Below, one piece after another: positions 50,742 through 59,626 of a stretch of 64,000 bases of DNA (the first letter of the stretch is position 1; the number at the start of each line of letters is the position of its first letter). The translations under genes were made by a program, and so were the position numbers. This DNA comes from CAZJVD01 sp964549505 (GTDB lineage Bacteria > Bdellovibrionota > UBA1018 > CAZJVD01), in the NCBI GenBank assembly GCA_964549505.1, contig CAZJVD010000006.1, forward strand, positions 62,001 through 126,000, given 5' to 3'. A model generated the notes under the pieces. It saw nothing but the letters and a program-made list of their open reading frames with translations, did not search any database and was not told where the DNA came from.

Positions 50742-51188
50742 GTGACCACTCTCGTAGTAAAAAGAAAATCAAAAACCTGGTGGATGTTTGCCTCGCTGAC
50801 CCTTGTGATCGCGATGGCTGCTGTGTTCTCTTCGAGTTCGAACGCACTCGAGCAGGTTGCCGGTCGTCCTAAGCTATCTCCGCCTAAGCTATCGGCGCAT
50901 GCCTCGAAGCGGACGCTGCCGCGTGGAAAGCGGCACGGGATTACAAACGATACGGCCCTCTATCAAGAACTTTCCGAAATCACGGTTCCAAAATCGAAAC
51001 CCAATGTTCACAAAGCGCTCTTAGCGCTGATCGAAAAGGAAGATCGTTATATCTCGGACGAATCCCGTCACAGCGGGGCGTTTACGGCGCGCGCACGTCG
51101 TGAAGACCGTATGAGCCGTCTTACGGGGCCCGTGGATCGCATTCTCAAACGGCCTGACGTTCGTTTACGTAAGAAAGCGCGAAACTAG
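50742..51188 (+). CDS. Small secreted basic protein, unknown function
   Basis: A 148-aa exported protein: a basic start (VVKRKSKTWW), then a hydrophobic core (MFASLTLVIAMAAVF) and a likely cleavage after SSNA. The mature part is strongly basic with no known motif. The GTG at 50742, behind AAGGAGA at 50729-50734, is better supported than the longer frame from 50640, which would overlap the putative operator. It diverges from uvrA; a second small secreted protein gene follows 72 nt downstream. Confidence 0.65.
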   Translation: MTTLVVKRKSKTWWMFASLTLVIAMAAVFSSSSNALEQVAGRPKLSPPKLSAHASKRTLPRGKRHGITNDTALYQELSEITVPKSKPNVHKALLALIEKEDRYISDESRHSGAFTARARREDRMSRLTGPVDRILKRPDVRLRKKARN

Positions 51189-51260
51189 CCTCTTTTTCGT
51201 AGTAAGCCGTTCGATAAAAAACGATAGGTTCCTAACGTCGCATTTGCTAGAAGCGTCTTC

Positions 51261-51887
51261 GTGCGATCGACTCTTGCCATCATTTCCGTTGTCACGATCT
51301 TCTATTTTCCCAGTGTATTCGCAGCTACGACTGCGCCGTCGTCGGCATGCTCGCAGACGATTGAGGGAAGAAGCAGTCTCACATATTGGTTGCGTCCCGG
51401 CATCTATAAGGGCTTAACGCCGGCTGCTTGGAGTGCTGTTCGCGTCGGTGAATTCGAGATGACCGTCGATGCGGAAAAGATCACTGTACGGAGAGCGACG
51501 GGACTTGAGGTTATTGAAGAAACCTTCCTTGTGAAAAACTATTCTGTCATTTTGCCTGAGAAGCTCGCTGGAGAGTTTCTAGGCGGAACCGACGCCGTTC
51601 GTAGTTTGTTCGACAATGCGGTGGGATTTAAGCATTCTGACGATCAGGGACCGACGTTCGTTTTTTCCGGAGACCGAGCACCTATAAACCCTAAAGTTCT
51701 CATAAAAGTGGGCCTGGGTGACGTCCTAGGGAACACCTTCGCCTTCTCTCCGACGCAACGACACTTTGGTCTTTATTGGCTTCATATGACCATGATGGAG
51801 TGGTTCCATCGTAGCCGTCGACCCGAGGGCAGCCGTGTCATTGTCCCACGTCTCAGGTACCACGGGACCGCAGGACGCGCGCGTTAA
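51261..51887 (+). CDS. Secreted protein of unknown function
   Basis: A 208-aa exported protein with a signal peptide (TLAIISVVTIFYFPSVFA, cleavage near FAATT). The mature part is mixed alpha/beta with single Cys near the N-terminus and shows no recognisable domain (TYWLRPGIYKGLTPAAW, FEMTVDAEKITVRRAT). The start is GTG. Its stop overlaps the convergent dipeptidase stop by 4 nt. The function is unknown. Confidence 0.65.
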   Translation: MRSTLAIISVVTIFYFPSVFAATTAPSSACSQTIEGRSSLTYWLRPGIYKGLTPAAWSAVRVGEFEMTVDAEKITVRRATGLEVIEETFLVKNYSVILPEKLAGEFLGGTDAVRSLFDNAVGFKHSDDQGPTFVFSGDRAPINPKVLIKVGLGDVLGNTFAFSPTQRHFGLYWLHMTMMEWFHRSRRPEGSRVIVPRLRYHGTAGRAR

Positions 51888-53146
51888 CGCGTCTTCGAAA
51901 CTTTTTCCCACGCTGAAACAAACCGCTCGATACGTTCGTCGTGCTTTTCGCGGATCGGAACGCCGAGGGTACGCAATCCTTGCCAAATGCGTTCGTGCTG
52001 GCCGATGTGCACGAGTCCTTCGCGATCCATGTCTTTTTCTACGCCACAGCTCGGCGCCAATCGATCAATCGTTCCGTTGTAGTCGGTGCCTGTCGTGATC
52101 GCCGCGTCGGGAGTCATGTGCAAGGTTTCCACCCACTGACGAGCGAGAAGATGAACGCCTTGGGCACAGGCCTCGCGCGAGCAACCTTTTGGACAATGTT
52201 CGGGAAGTGACGTGGTTCCGCCGAGCATCACGTCGCTGGGCATGAGCCCGATCATCCCGCCGCTTGAACCGATCTTTCGAACGATACGGTCGGTGACGCC
52301 GCGTTCGGAGCCTTGGTGGCGACGTAAAACGCTGTGAGTGACCAGCCAGGGTAGGTTCTTGCGTTCGAGTATCGGTGCTAGGTCTTCGACCAGCGCATCG
52401 GACGCATGGCTGAGGTCGATCCAAACACCATGGACAATCAGTTTTTCGATGAACGCGCGCCCCATCGGTGTTGCGCCGCGCGGGTTACAGAGCACATGAC
52501 TCTCATGATCGCGCGGATGAAAAAAAGATTTCACAGCGGCAAGCGGGTTCAAAAGTTTGAGAATGCCACGGAGAAGGGCAGGGCCACCGATGAAGTCGTC
52601 GGAGAAGTGCACGGGTGTGACGATACGAATCCCGAGACGATCGACAAACTCTTCGATGTCCCGATCGTTTTCCAGAATCCCGCTCGCTCCTTCGAGAGAA
52701 AACACAATCAGACGCTTGTCGTCCGACAACGCCCGACGCGCATCGGCTGGAGTTTTCGCGATCACAAACTCAGGATTTTCCCGAACAAAGCGCTCCGCAT
52801 CTCGGATCTGTTCACGTACCGACTCACGCATGTCCCATCGGGCGAGGGGATGCGCGTAGAGAGCAACGACCAGAATCTGGATGCCACTCTGAAGAACGGT
52901 CTCGGGGTTCGTCTGAAACTTCAGAGCATCGGACCACTTTGTCGCTCGAATCGGCCCAAAAAAATGTCCGTCGAAAAGTATCGGCGCACCACGGTCCATG
53001 AAGGCATGCGTGTGGAGATCAACGGAGGCTCTGGCGGTGCCGTTGCCCGTGACGTTGCCAGTGATACTGCCGATGATAGTTAGTGACATTCCTGATACCG
53101 CGACGACGAAGGCGAAAGAAAAAGCAAAACAGCGAATGCGCTTCAT
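51884..53146 (-). CDS. Membrane dipeptidase family (M19) protein
   Basis: A 420-aa exported zinc-peptidase-like protein. The N-terminal signal or anchor is CFAFSFAFVVAVSGMSL. The M19/renal-dipeptidase fold is shown by VDLHTHAF (HxH metal ligands), FSLEGASG (bridging Glu), IDLSHAS, LVTHS and TTGTDYNGT. Cys in HCPKGCSREAC could form disulfides. Likely substrates are dipeptides, including those from peptidoglycan, but this is inferred. The ATG at 53146 overlaps the MurF-Sua5 stop (ATGA), so the genes are coupled. Confidence 0.85.
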   Translation of the reverse strand: MKRIRCFAFSFAFVVAVSGMSLTIIGSITGNVTGNGTARASVDLHTHAFMDRGAPILFDGHFFGPIRATKWSDALKFQTNPETVLQSGIQILVVALYAHPLARWDMRESVREQIRDAERFVRENPEFVIAKTPADARRALSDDKRLIVFSLEGASGILENDRDIEEFVDRLGIRIVTPVHFSDDFIGGPALLRGILKLLNPLAAVKSFFHPRDHESHVLCNPRGATPMGRAFIEKLIVHGVWIDLSHASDALVEDLAPILERKNLPWLVTHSVLRRHQGSERGVTDRIVRKIGSSGGMIGLMPSDVMLGGTTSLPEHCPKGCSREACAQGVHLLARQWVETLHMTPDAAITTGTDYNGTIDRLAPSCGVEKDMDREGLVHIGQHERIWQGLRTLGVPIREKHDERIERFVSAWEKVSKTR

Positions 53147-55737
53147 TTCGAAGAAGCCCGTATCAGCCGATCCTGAAGCGCGCGCGCCAATCCGACGCCT
53201 TCGTTCCACTCTTCAAACGCGATCAGGTCGCAATCACTCGAAAGATCCAGCTGGCGTAAGCGTCGATAGAGCTGACGAGCGGCTTCGTTTGGATCACCGG
53301 TACGCGACAGAGCGATCCAAAAAGTAGCGGGTGCCATGGAACGTTCGAAGACTTGTTTCCGATCGGCATTCCACGGTGTCTTTGTGAGAAGGCCGACGCG
53401 CCAAGGTATCGGACGTGGGTGGGTGTCGAGAAAATGTTTGAGATCCGCGAGTGCGACGCACGGTTTGCGAGGCGAGTAGTGACGAGCAAGCATCCCCGGA
53501 CTGGGCTGTGCGCCGTCTTTTTCATCTGCAGGCATGTGAGACTTCGTCGGTGCTATGTGTTTCAGTTCTTCTTCGGTGATGCCTCCCTGACGCAAAATCG
53601 TAAGACTTCCGTCGCTTTCGATGCGAACGACGGTCGATTCGACGCCGACGCCACAGGGACCACCATCGAGCATCGTGATCATGTCTCCAAGTTCGGCGCG
53701 CACCGCCTGAACGTCGGTCGGGCTCAGAGAACCAAACCGATTAGCACTCGGTGCAGCGACGCCGTCATCCAGTTCGTCCAGCAAGTCGCCAAAGAGCGGG
53801 TGTGCCGGCATGCGTACGGCGACAGTGTCCATGCCAGCCGTGATCCAAGTGCTGAGATCGGGATGCTTGCGAACAACAATGCTGAGCGGTCCAGGCCAAA
53901 ATTTCGAAGCCAGTGTGAGAAACACCGATCGCCGCGCAGGCTCGAGTGAGCTGCCGTCCACAATCTTTGCACGTTGCAGATGATCGATCAGGTTCGTTCG
54001 CCAAGCCGGGGGAATATGGACGATGAGCGGATCTTTGAACGGGCGGCCTTTAACACGAAAGATTTCAAGAACTCCCGCCTCGCTGCCGATCCAAGCGCCC
54101 AATCCGTACACGGTTTCAGTCGGGACGACGACAAGGTGACCCGCTTTGAGCTCAGAAACCGCCCGGGCAGTGTCCGGGCGATCCTGCGATTCCATATCCG
54201 GTGCAAGAAGAGGTGGGGTTTCAGGATTGAACGCTTTCCAAACGCGTTCCATCTGCGTTCCACGTGATCCCTTGAGAAGCACGATATCGTCTTTGCCGAG
54301 CCATTCCATGAGCGCTTCGATGAGCGGCTCAATTTTTTCGTTCTCAGTGTTCTCGATGACCGGCATCGACGGCAGGGCCTTGCGTACGCTCTCAGCGGCT
54401 TGATGCATGAGTGAGCCATAAAAAAATGCAGCACCTCGGTTCTCGGGTGGAAGCTGCGCTAACGTGTGTGCAAGGTGTTCGCCGCAGGTCGCGTGGTAGG
54501 CTCTCGTCTCCGGTCCCAGCTCCCGCATTTCACCGAGCACGGTAAAGACACGCCCGGTTTTTCCACGCTTTTCCCATTCTTCGAGCGTGAGCTGAAACGC
54601 CACACGCATCGATTCTGGATTGGCATTGTAGAAATCGCAGACCCAGTGAGCTTTACGAACCGTGTCGTTTAGAATCTGAGAGCGTCCCCAGAGCGCTAGC
54701 GAAGGTTTTGGATGAACGCGAAACCAGTCTTGAAGCCCCGCGCGCTCGACTCCACTCAGCCGCGTGAGTACGATCGCGGCGAGTTGATTGACGACATTGT
54801 GTTCACCGGGCAAGAGAAGTGGAACCTCCAAGACTCCCTCGGTCGGCGCATGAATCTGCAGGCGCGGATCGCCCGTAATGCTTTCAACACGTTTGCCGAA
54901 GAACTCAACCGATGTATCGATCATGCTGTAACGGGTGGTGAGCCGAGACCACGTCGTGTTCGGAGCAATCTCGGTGTCGTGAAACTTCTTAAGCCACGGA
55001 TCATCCCAGAAAAGAGCCACACGACCGCCGCGTGCGAGTGTCTCGCGCAGCAACTCCGTTTCTTCGTAGGCGACCTGAGCCAATGTACCCAGCTGTTCGA
55101 GATGTTCGGGCGCGATTCGTGTCACGATCGCGATGTCGGGTTTTACAAGATCTGCATGCCGTCGCATGGCATCGCGGTCATCAATGCCAATTTCAACGAC
55201 CGCAGCATCCGTCTGGGAGGTCCAACCAAAAACAGTGAGAGGAATCCCTAGGAAGCCATTTTGGCTACCTTGCGTTCGAGCTACGTGGGAAAAACTGGCA
55301 CCCAAAAAGGCTGCGGTGAGCTCTTTCGTTGTGGTCTTTCCGACAGCACCACCAATACCGACGACCGGTCCATGAAACTGCTGGCGTATCCAGCCTGCGA
55401 GTCTCCGGAGAGCATCGATGGTGTGATCCACTTCAAAAATAGAAACATCGTGCGCTTCAGGACGCGTCAGCCACTCGAGAAGTTCGGTTCCTAAGCTGCC
55501 TCGCTCAGCAAGAACACCGGTCGCTCCAGCTTCGACAGCTTGTCGGATGAAGTGATGCCCATCGAAACGATCCCCTTTTATCGCCGCAAACAGAGCGCCG
55601 GCCACAACCGCGCGAGAGTCTGTCGTGATCGATGAAAAGGTAGCCGTGTCCGTTTCCGCTCTACGCTTCAGAGAACCCGCACCAAAAGCGGTCGCTACGG
55701 CCTCTAAAGTTAGTTTCGGAAGTGTCCCGACCACCAT
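53143..55737 (-). CDS. MurF-Sua5 fusion: UDP-MurNAc-tripeptide D-Ala-D-Ala ligase + L-threonylcarbamoyl-AMP synthase
   Basis: An 864-aa fusion of two essential enzymes. Residues 1 to about 505 are MurF, which adds D-Ala-D-Ala to the peptidoglycan precursor: GKTTTKE (133-139) for ATP, FYNANPESM, LGEMRELG and LLKGSRGTQME. Residues about 515-864 are a full Sua5, which makes threonylcarbamoyl-AMP for the t6A37 tRNA modification: VVVPTETVYGLGAW, RVKGRPFKDPLIVH, APSANRFGSLSPT and GVGVESTVV. The Sua5 hinge SPGMLARHYSP and a C-terminal domain follow. The frame is unbroken and both active sites look complete. It lies 46 nt after the DsbA-like lipoprotein gene and overlaps the M19 gene by 4 nt. Confidence 0.92.
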   Translation of the reverse strand: MVVGTLPKLTLEAVATAFGAGSLKRRAETDTATFSSITTDSRAVVAGALFAAIKGDRFDGHHFIRQAVEAGATGVLAERGSLGTELLEWLTRPEAHDVSIFEVDHTIDALRRLAGWIRQQFHGPVVGIGGAVGKTTTKELTAAFLGASFSHVARTQGSQNGFLGIPLTVFGWTSQTDAAVVEIGIDDRDAMRRHADLVKPDIAIVTRIAPEHLEQLGTLAQVAYEETELLRETLARGGRVALFWDDPWLKKFHDTEIAPNTTWSRLTTRYSMIDTSVEFFGKRVESITGDPRLQIHAPTEGVLEVPLLLPGEHNVVNQLAAIVLTRLSGVERAGLQDWFRVHPKPSLALWGRSQILNDTVRKAHWVCDFYNANPESMRVAFQLTLEEWEKRGKTGRVFTVLGEMRELGPETRAYHATCGEHLAHTLAQLPPENRGAAFFYGSLMHQAAESVRKALPSMPVIENTENEKIEPLIEALMEWLGKDDIVLLKGSRGTQMERVWKAFNPETPPLLAPDMESQDRPDTARAVSELKAGHLVVVPTETVYGLGAWIGSEAGVLEIFRVKGRPFKDPLIVHIPPAWRTNLIDHLQRAKIVDGSSLEPARRSVFLTLASKFWPGPLSIVVRKHPDLSTWITAGMDTVAVRMPAHPLFGDLLDELDDGVAAPSANRFGSLSPTDVQAVRAELGDMITMLDGGPCGVGVESTVVRIESDGSLTILRQGGITEEELKHIAPTKSHMPADEKDGAQPSPGMLARHYSPRKPCVALADLKHFLDTHPRPIPWRVGLLTKTPWNADRKQVFERSMAPATFWIALSRTGDPNEAARQLYRRLRQLDLSSDCDLIAFEEWNEGVGLARALQDRLIRASSK

Positions 55738-55783
55738 TTCCGGATATCCCGTTGGCGGTGATCCGTTAAACGCTCGAAGCGGC

Positions 55784-56839
55784 TTACATCGACGTTAGGG
55801 CTTCGTCGATGACTTCTGAAAAAGCCTCGATCGGAAGCGCGCCGTTGACAAGCTCACCGTTGACCAAGAAGGTCGGCGTTGAACGAATACCGAGTTGTTC
55901 GCCTTCGGCTACGTCTTTCTGAACAAGGTCGGCGTAGCGCTTTTCTTGAAGACAGGTCTTGTACTTTGCAACATCAGCGCCTGATGTTTTTGCATAAGTC
56001 TCAAGGCTGGCAGCGTCCAAGGTCTTTTGATTCTTGAACACTTCACCATAGAACTTCCAGAACTTGTCGTTGCCTTGCTCGTTCACGCACATCGACGCTT
56101 CAGCTGCTGGCTTCGCTTCGGGGTGAAAGGAAAGTGGGAAGTGTTTGTACGCAACACGAACCTTGCCTTTGTACTTTGCTTTGACTTCCTTCATCGTGTC
56201 AGCGGCTTTCGAGCAATAAGGACATTGAAAATCGCTGAACTCGATAATCGTGACTTTCGAGTCTTCTTTTCCCCAGGTTGGCGCTTGCGCGATATTGACA
56301 TTCAAGCTGATCTTCGGCTTTTTGAAATAGACTTCAACGGGCGAACTCTTGGTCAACTTAGCGAGCTCACTCTGAACGATGTCGTTTTTCTTCTGGTCCT
56401 TAATGAAAGTTTCAATGCGTTCTTTGAGTTGCGGCGTGACCTGAGCGTCTGGAATCTTTCGTTCCTTTACGAACTGGTCGTATTCCTTTTTTGAAACGCT
56501 GATTTTGCTCGCGAGTTTTTTGTTGATGTAGTCATCGACCGACATCCCGGCTTTCTTCGCTTCCTGAGCCATAAGTCTTTCTTGCATGATCTCGGTCAAG
56601 CGGCGGTACTTGAATTCGTAAATCTTCTTTTGAAGATCGAGATACGTTAGCTTTTCGGAACCGATGAGTTGTTCTTCGGTGACCACTTCGTCACCAATTT
56701 TTGCAACGGTTGACGTGTTCGGAGCGTCTTTGAAAACAAAATTAGGTTTTGCGCGCGAATCGCTCGTGCAAGAGAAAACAATCAAGCCCATGACCACCAG
56801 GGCTAAGGCCGAAACATACCAACGATTACGAACATTCAC
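55784..56839 (-). CDS. SurA-N/DsbA-like thioredoxin-fold lipoprotein
   Basis: A 351-aa exported protein. The signal peptide ends in LIVFSC, a plausible lipobox. Residues about 45-165 look like a SurA-type chaperone region (VAKIGDEVVTEEQL, MQERLMAQEAKKAGMSVDDYI). Residues about 175-350 form a DsbA/DsbG-type thioredoxin domain with active site FQCPYCSKA, VAYKHFPLSFHPEA and the cis-Pro loop STPTFLVNG. It probably handles disulfides or folding of exported proteins. It lies between the zinc-ribbon and MurF-Sua5 genes on the same strand. Confidence 0.87.
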   Translation of the reverse strand: MNVRNRWYVSALALVVMGLIVFSCTSDSRAKPNFVFKDAPNTSTVAKIGDEVVTEEQLIGSEKLTYLDLQKKIYEFKYRRLTEIMQERLMAQEAKKAGMSVDDYINKKLASKISVSKKEYDQFVKERKIPDAQVTPQLKERIETFIKDQKKNDIVQSELAKLTKSSPVEVYFKKPKISLNVNIAQAPTWGKEDSKVTIIEFSDFQCPYCSKAADTMKEVKAKYKGKVRVAYKHFPLSFHPEAKPAAEASMCVNEQGNDKFWKFYGEVFKNQKTLDAASLETYAKTSGADVAKYKTCLQEKRYADLVQKDVAEGEQLGIRSTPTFLVNGELVNGALPIEAFSEVIDEALTSM

Positions 56840-56876
56840 GCGGATTCTCCTATAAAACAGGTTTTGTATTGGAACC

Positions 56877-57170
56877 TTATCGTACGTTAAGCTCGCACTT
56901 GACGCAACGATAAACTAGGCGTCGAGCGCGTCCGCGTTGCACAACAAGTATCGCTCCCAACAGGCCCTGAAGACCGGTCCACGCCCAAAGCCAGCGCGGT
57001 TCCGTACGCACCCGATCGAAGAGAAATAGAAAAGCAACGAAACTCGTCGCAAAGAGTACTTGTGTGACAACCGGGTAAGGGTGCTTGGGCTTCAGCACGC
57101 GATCACCACCACATTTTGCGCAGACGCTCGGGTCGGCGCTGCTCTCGCTACCGTGTACTGACAAGGTCAT
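56877..57170 (-). CDS. Zinc-ribbon membrane protein
   Basis: A 97-aa protein with two Cys pairs, CAKCGGD near the N-terminus and YRCVKCELNVR at the C-terminus, a zinc-ribbon arrangement. They flank two transmembrane segments (VLFATSFVAFLFLF, LWAWTGLQGLLGAILVV). The family is unknown. The ATG at 57170 overlaps the kdsD end by 23 nt; a longer frame from 57209 is less likely. Confidence 0.65.
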   Translation of the reverse strand: MTLSVHGSESSADPSVCAKCGGDRVLKPKHPYPVVTQVLFATSFVAFLFLFDRVRTEPRWLWAWTGLQGLLGAILVVQRGRARRLVYRCVKCELNVR

Positions 57171-58164
57171 GAATACGCACCAATCCGACACAGCGATGTG
57201 ACTCATCATGGACGGGGAGAACCGCGATCTGGCTCGGTCGATTTTCCATCAGCGCGAGGGCCTCGTGCAGTCGCCGTGTCGACGCGACCGTCACAGGGTT
57301 TTGAGTCATGAGGTCCTTTGCACGAAGAGAAAAGAATTTTTCACGGTGAATGAGTGCTCGCCGCAAGTCGCCATCAGTAATAATTCCAAGAAGCTTGTCG
57401 GGTTCGTTCGCATGCACAACCAAAACACCACCCAGTTTTGTTTCTGTCGATAAACCTAAGACCTCGTCAATCGGAGCTTCGGGTGAAACTTTTCCAACGG
57501 ATCGAAGCGGATGCATGACTGTCGAGACGGTCTGATAAAGGCGGCGTCCCAGCGAACCACCGGGGTGATTTTTAGCAAAATCTTCGATGTTATCCCCGCG
57601 AAACTTCATCAGACTGACTGCCAATGCGTCACCCATCGCAAGCGCAAGTGTCGTACTCGTGGTGGGAGCTAGTCCATGCGGACACGCTTCTGCTGGAACC
57701 GAGGTGTCGAACCAGATGTCCGAGAGCTCAGCGAGGCGTGATCCTTTCTGTCCAGATAAACTGATGACAGCGGCACGGCGCTGTTTTGCCACAGTTGCCA
57801 ATGTGACGACTTCAGGAGTTTCGCCCGACTGACTGAGAAGCAGGACAGTGTCGCCTTCCATGAGAACACCGAGTTCGCCGTGAAGCGCTTCTGTTGCGTG
57901 GACAAAGATGCTCATCGTGCCAGTGCTCGAAAGCGTTGCCGCGATCTTCTCGGCAATTTTTGCCGACTTACCAATGCCCGACGTGACGATCTTGCGTCCT
58001 CGGCGACCCGTTTCGAGAATGAGCTGGAGCGCTTCCGCGATGGTTCGCGATCCATCGGGCGTCCGCGCGCGCTGGGCTGCTCGCGCTATGCCTTCGGCCT
58101 CGAGTTCAAGGACGCGAACAAACTCGTCGGCGGTAGGCGGGGTTGAAGTTAATGACGCGCTCAT
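57148..58164 (-). CDS. kdsD: D-arabinose-5-phosphate isomerase KdsD/KpsF family
   Basis: Converts ribulose-5-phosphate to arabinose-5-phosphate, the first step to Kdo for lipopolysaccharide. The 338-aa protein has a SIS domain (VTSGIGKSAKIAEKIAATLS, LLLSQSGETPEVV, then ACPHGLAPTTSTT) and two CBS domains (LGIITDGDLRR, MENRPSQIAVLPV). The pattern and length match KdsD/KpsF/GutQ (about 328 aa). Its presence implies a Kdo-containing outer membrane. The ATG at 58164 is preferred to a start at 58212. It heads a minus-strand run of five genes and diverges from the BamC-like lipoprotein gene. Confidence 0.93.
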   Translation of the reverse strand: MSASLTSTPPTADEFVRVLELEAEGIARAAQRARTPDGSRTIAEALQLILETGRRGRKIVTSGIGKSAKIAEKIAATLSSTGTMSIFVHATEALHGELGVLMEGDTVLLLSQSGETPEVVTLATVAKQRRAAVISLSGQKGSRLAELSDIWFDTSVPAEACPHGLAPTTSTTLALAMGDALAVSLMKFRGDNIEDFAKNHPGGSLGRRLYQTVSTVMHPLRSVGKVSPEAPIDEVLGLSTETKLGGVLVVHANEPDKLLGIITDGDLRRALIHREKFFSLRAKDLMTQNPVTVASTRRLHEALALMENRPSQIAVLPVHDESHRCVGLVRIHDLVSTR

Positions 58165-58242
58165 GAACCTCAACGTAGGCGACCCTCGAGAGAGTTGCAA
58201 GAGGACTTGCATAGAACCTCTTGCGGCGTTTCAATAAAGAAG

Positions 58243-58809
58243 ATGGGCAAGGCGATGAGGCGGTTCTTTTACCAAACGATGACGCAATGGGTTGTCATTG
58301 CAATGGCCGTAGCGCCGCTGTCGGGTTGCATGTCGGCTTACGAGAAAAGTATCGGTGGCGATACCGAACAGATTTTTTCGCGCTATTACCTTTCCGACTT
58401 TAACACCGTTTGGCAGTCCGTCCTTGGGGCCCTCAAGAGTATTCCGCTCGATATTGCCAATCGCGAGAGCGGCTTCCTTCGAACCAAATGGACGTTGAAC
58501 ACAGCAGACAAAAACTTTTTTGATTCGTTTGGTCCTGGAGGAGTGTACCTGCAGGCACAATATCGGATACGGATCAGCTTATCGAAAGGTTTCTACAACG
58601 GTACGCCGTCCGTCAAAGTTTCAGTACTTAAAGAACAGATGATTCAGCGGGATGTGCTCGAAGGTTGGCGTCCTGTCGTGACGGATACCGTCGACGAACA
58701 CACGCTTTTGTACCGTGTGGGGCGATTGGTTTACTTGCAGACAAAAATCGCCGAAGTCGACAAAGAGAAAACCGAGCGCGTTCTGCGCGAATCAACTTCG
58801 ACTTTGTAA
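58243..58809 (+). CDS. BamC-like lipoprotein
   Basis: A 188-aa exported lipoprotein with lipobox APLSGC. The mature domain has the pattern DFNTVWQSVLGALKSIPLDI, ESGFLRTKW, QAQYRIRISL and VKVSVLKEQMIQRD, which recalls the BamC/NlpB helix-grip domains of the outer-membrane assembly machine. That resemblance is weak and from memory. Start ATG at 58243, or 58255. It ends overlapping the convergent HEAT-like gene by 18 nt. A role in outer-membrane assembly is inferred. Confidence 0.65.
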   Translation: MGKAMRRFFYQTMTQWVVIAMAVAPLSGCMSAYEKSIGGDTEQIFSRYYLSDFNTVWQSVLGALKSIPLDIANRESGFLRTKWTLNTADKNFFDSFGPGGVYLQAQYRIRISLSKGFYNGTPSVKVSVLKEQMIQRDVLEGWRPVVTDTVDEHTLLYRVGRLVYLQTKIAEVDKEKTERVLRESTSTL

Positions 58810-59604
58810 TTTTGTTTTCCAGAATGCGACCTGCTCCTGAATGCTCGTCTTCTTTGGCGGAGCCGCACCCGTGGAACGTTCGAGGATTTGGAACGCTTTC
58901 AGCATGAGGGCATGGTCTTTCGGATACTCGAGAACGGCGGCCAGCTCGTGGGTTTCTTTCGGTGGCGGAGGAAGGTCGTCGAAGAGTTCGAGGACGCGCA
59001 GAGGAACCCATTGGGAATGTCCGGCTGTGTAGTTGCGTTTGTCACGTAAGGCTTTCCAAGCAGCTTGGTGGAGGCGCCGTTGGTTCTTCGATGTAAGGTC
59101 ACCGGCACGTGTTTCCAAAAAACGTTTCAAGGTATCGGCCGCCTGCAAGCGTACAACGAGAGCTTTATCGAAAAGGCGATCGCAGATTTTTCCCAACAGC
59201 TGCGCTTGCTTTCGTTTTTTCAAATCATCCGACGGAAGTGCAAGCGCAGCCCCGAGGGCCTGTAGGGCTCCGTTTCTCACCATCCAGGATCGGTCGGCTA
59301 AGTTGCCCACCAGTTTTTCAGAGATCGCGGCGCCACCGAGACGAACGGCACCCAGGCTTGCGATAAAGCGCGCGGGATCGTTCTGGTGGCGATCCGTCGC
59401 AATCGTCACGAGCGCCTGGGCTGCACGGGCGCCATGCTGATCCGACCAACGGTCGAGCAGAACCTGAAAACTCTTGTTCGTGTTTTCCTGAAGATGCTTT
59501 TTAATCTCAACGGAAAGAGCGGCCGCGGTTGGGGTTTTGTCTCCCGACGCGAGCGTGTGAGGTAGGAACTGCAAGAGTGCCAGCGATACCGTAAGGGCGA
59601 GCAT
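58792..59604 (-). CDS. Secreted HEAT-repeat-like protein
   Basis: A 270-aa exported protein with a signal peptide (LALTVSLALLQFLPHTLAS). The mature part is a series of helical pairs of HEAT/ARM type (RSWMVRNGALQALGAALAL, DKALVVRLQAADTLKRFL, NQRRLHQAAWKALRDK). Such solenoids bind other proteins. The ATG at 59604 behind CGGAGG is well supported; the open frame extends upstream without meaning. It lies 22 nt after the coiled-coil membrane protein gene, so the two may form one envelope unit. Confidence 0.72.
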   Translation of the reverse strand: MLALTVSLALLQFLPHTLASGDKTPTAAALSVEIKKHLQENTNKSFQVLLDRWSDQHGARAAQALVTIATDRHQNDPARFIASLGAVRLGGAAISEKLVGNLADRSWMVRNGALQALGAALALPSDDLKKRKQAQLLGKICDRLFDKALVVRLQAADTLKRFLETRAGDLTSKNQRRLHQAAWKALRDKRNYTAGHSQWVPLRVLELFDDLPPPPKETHELAAVLEYPKDHALMLKAFQILERSTGAAPPKKTSIQEQVAFWKTKLQSRS

Positions 59605-59626
59605 AGGAGCCTCCGTTTTTCTTTTT

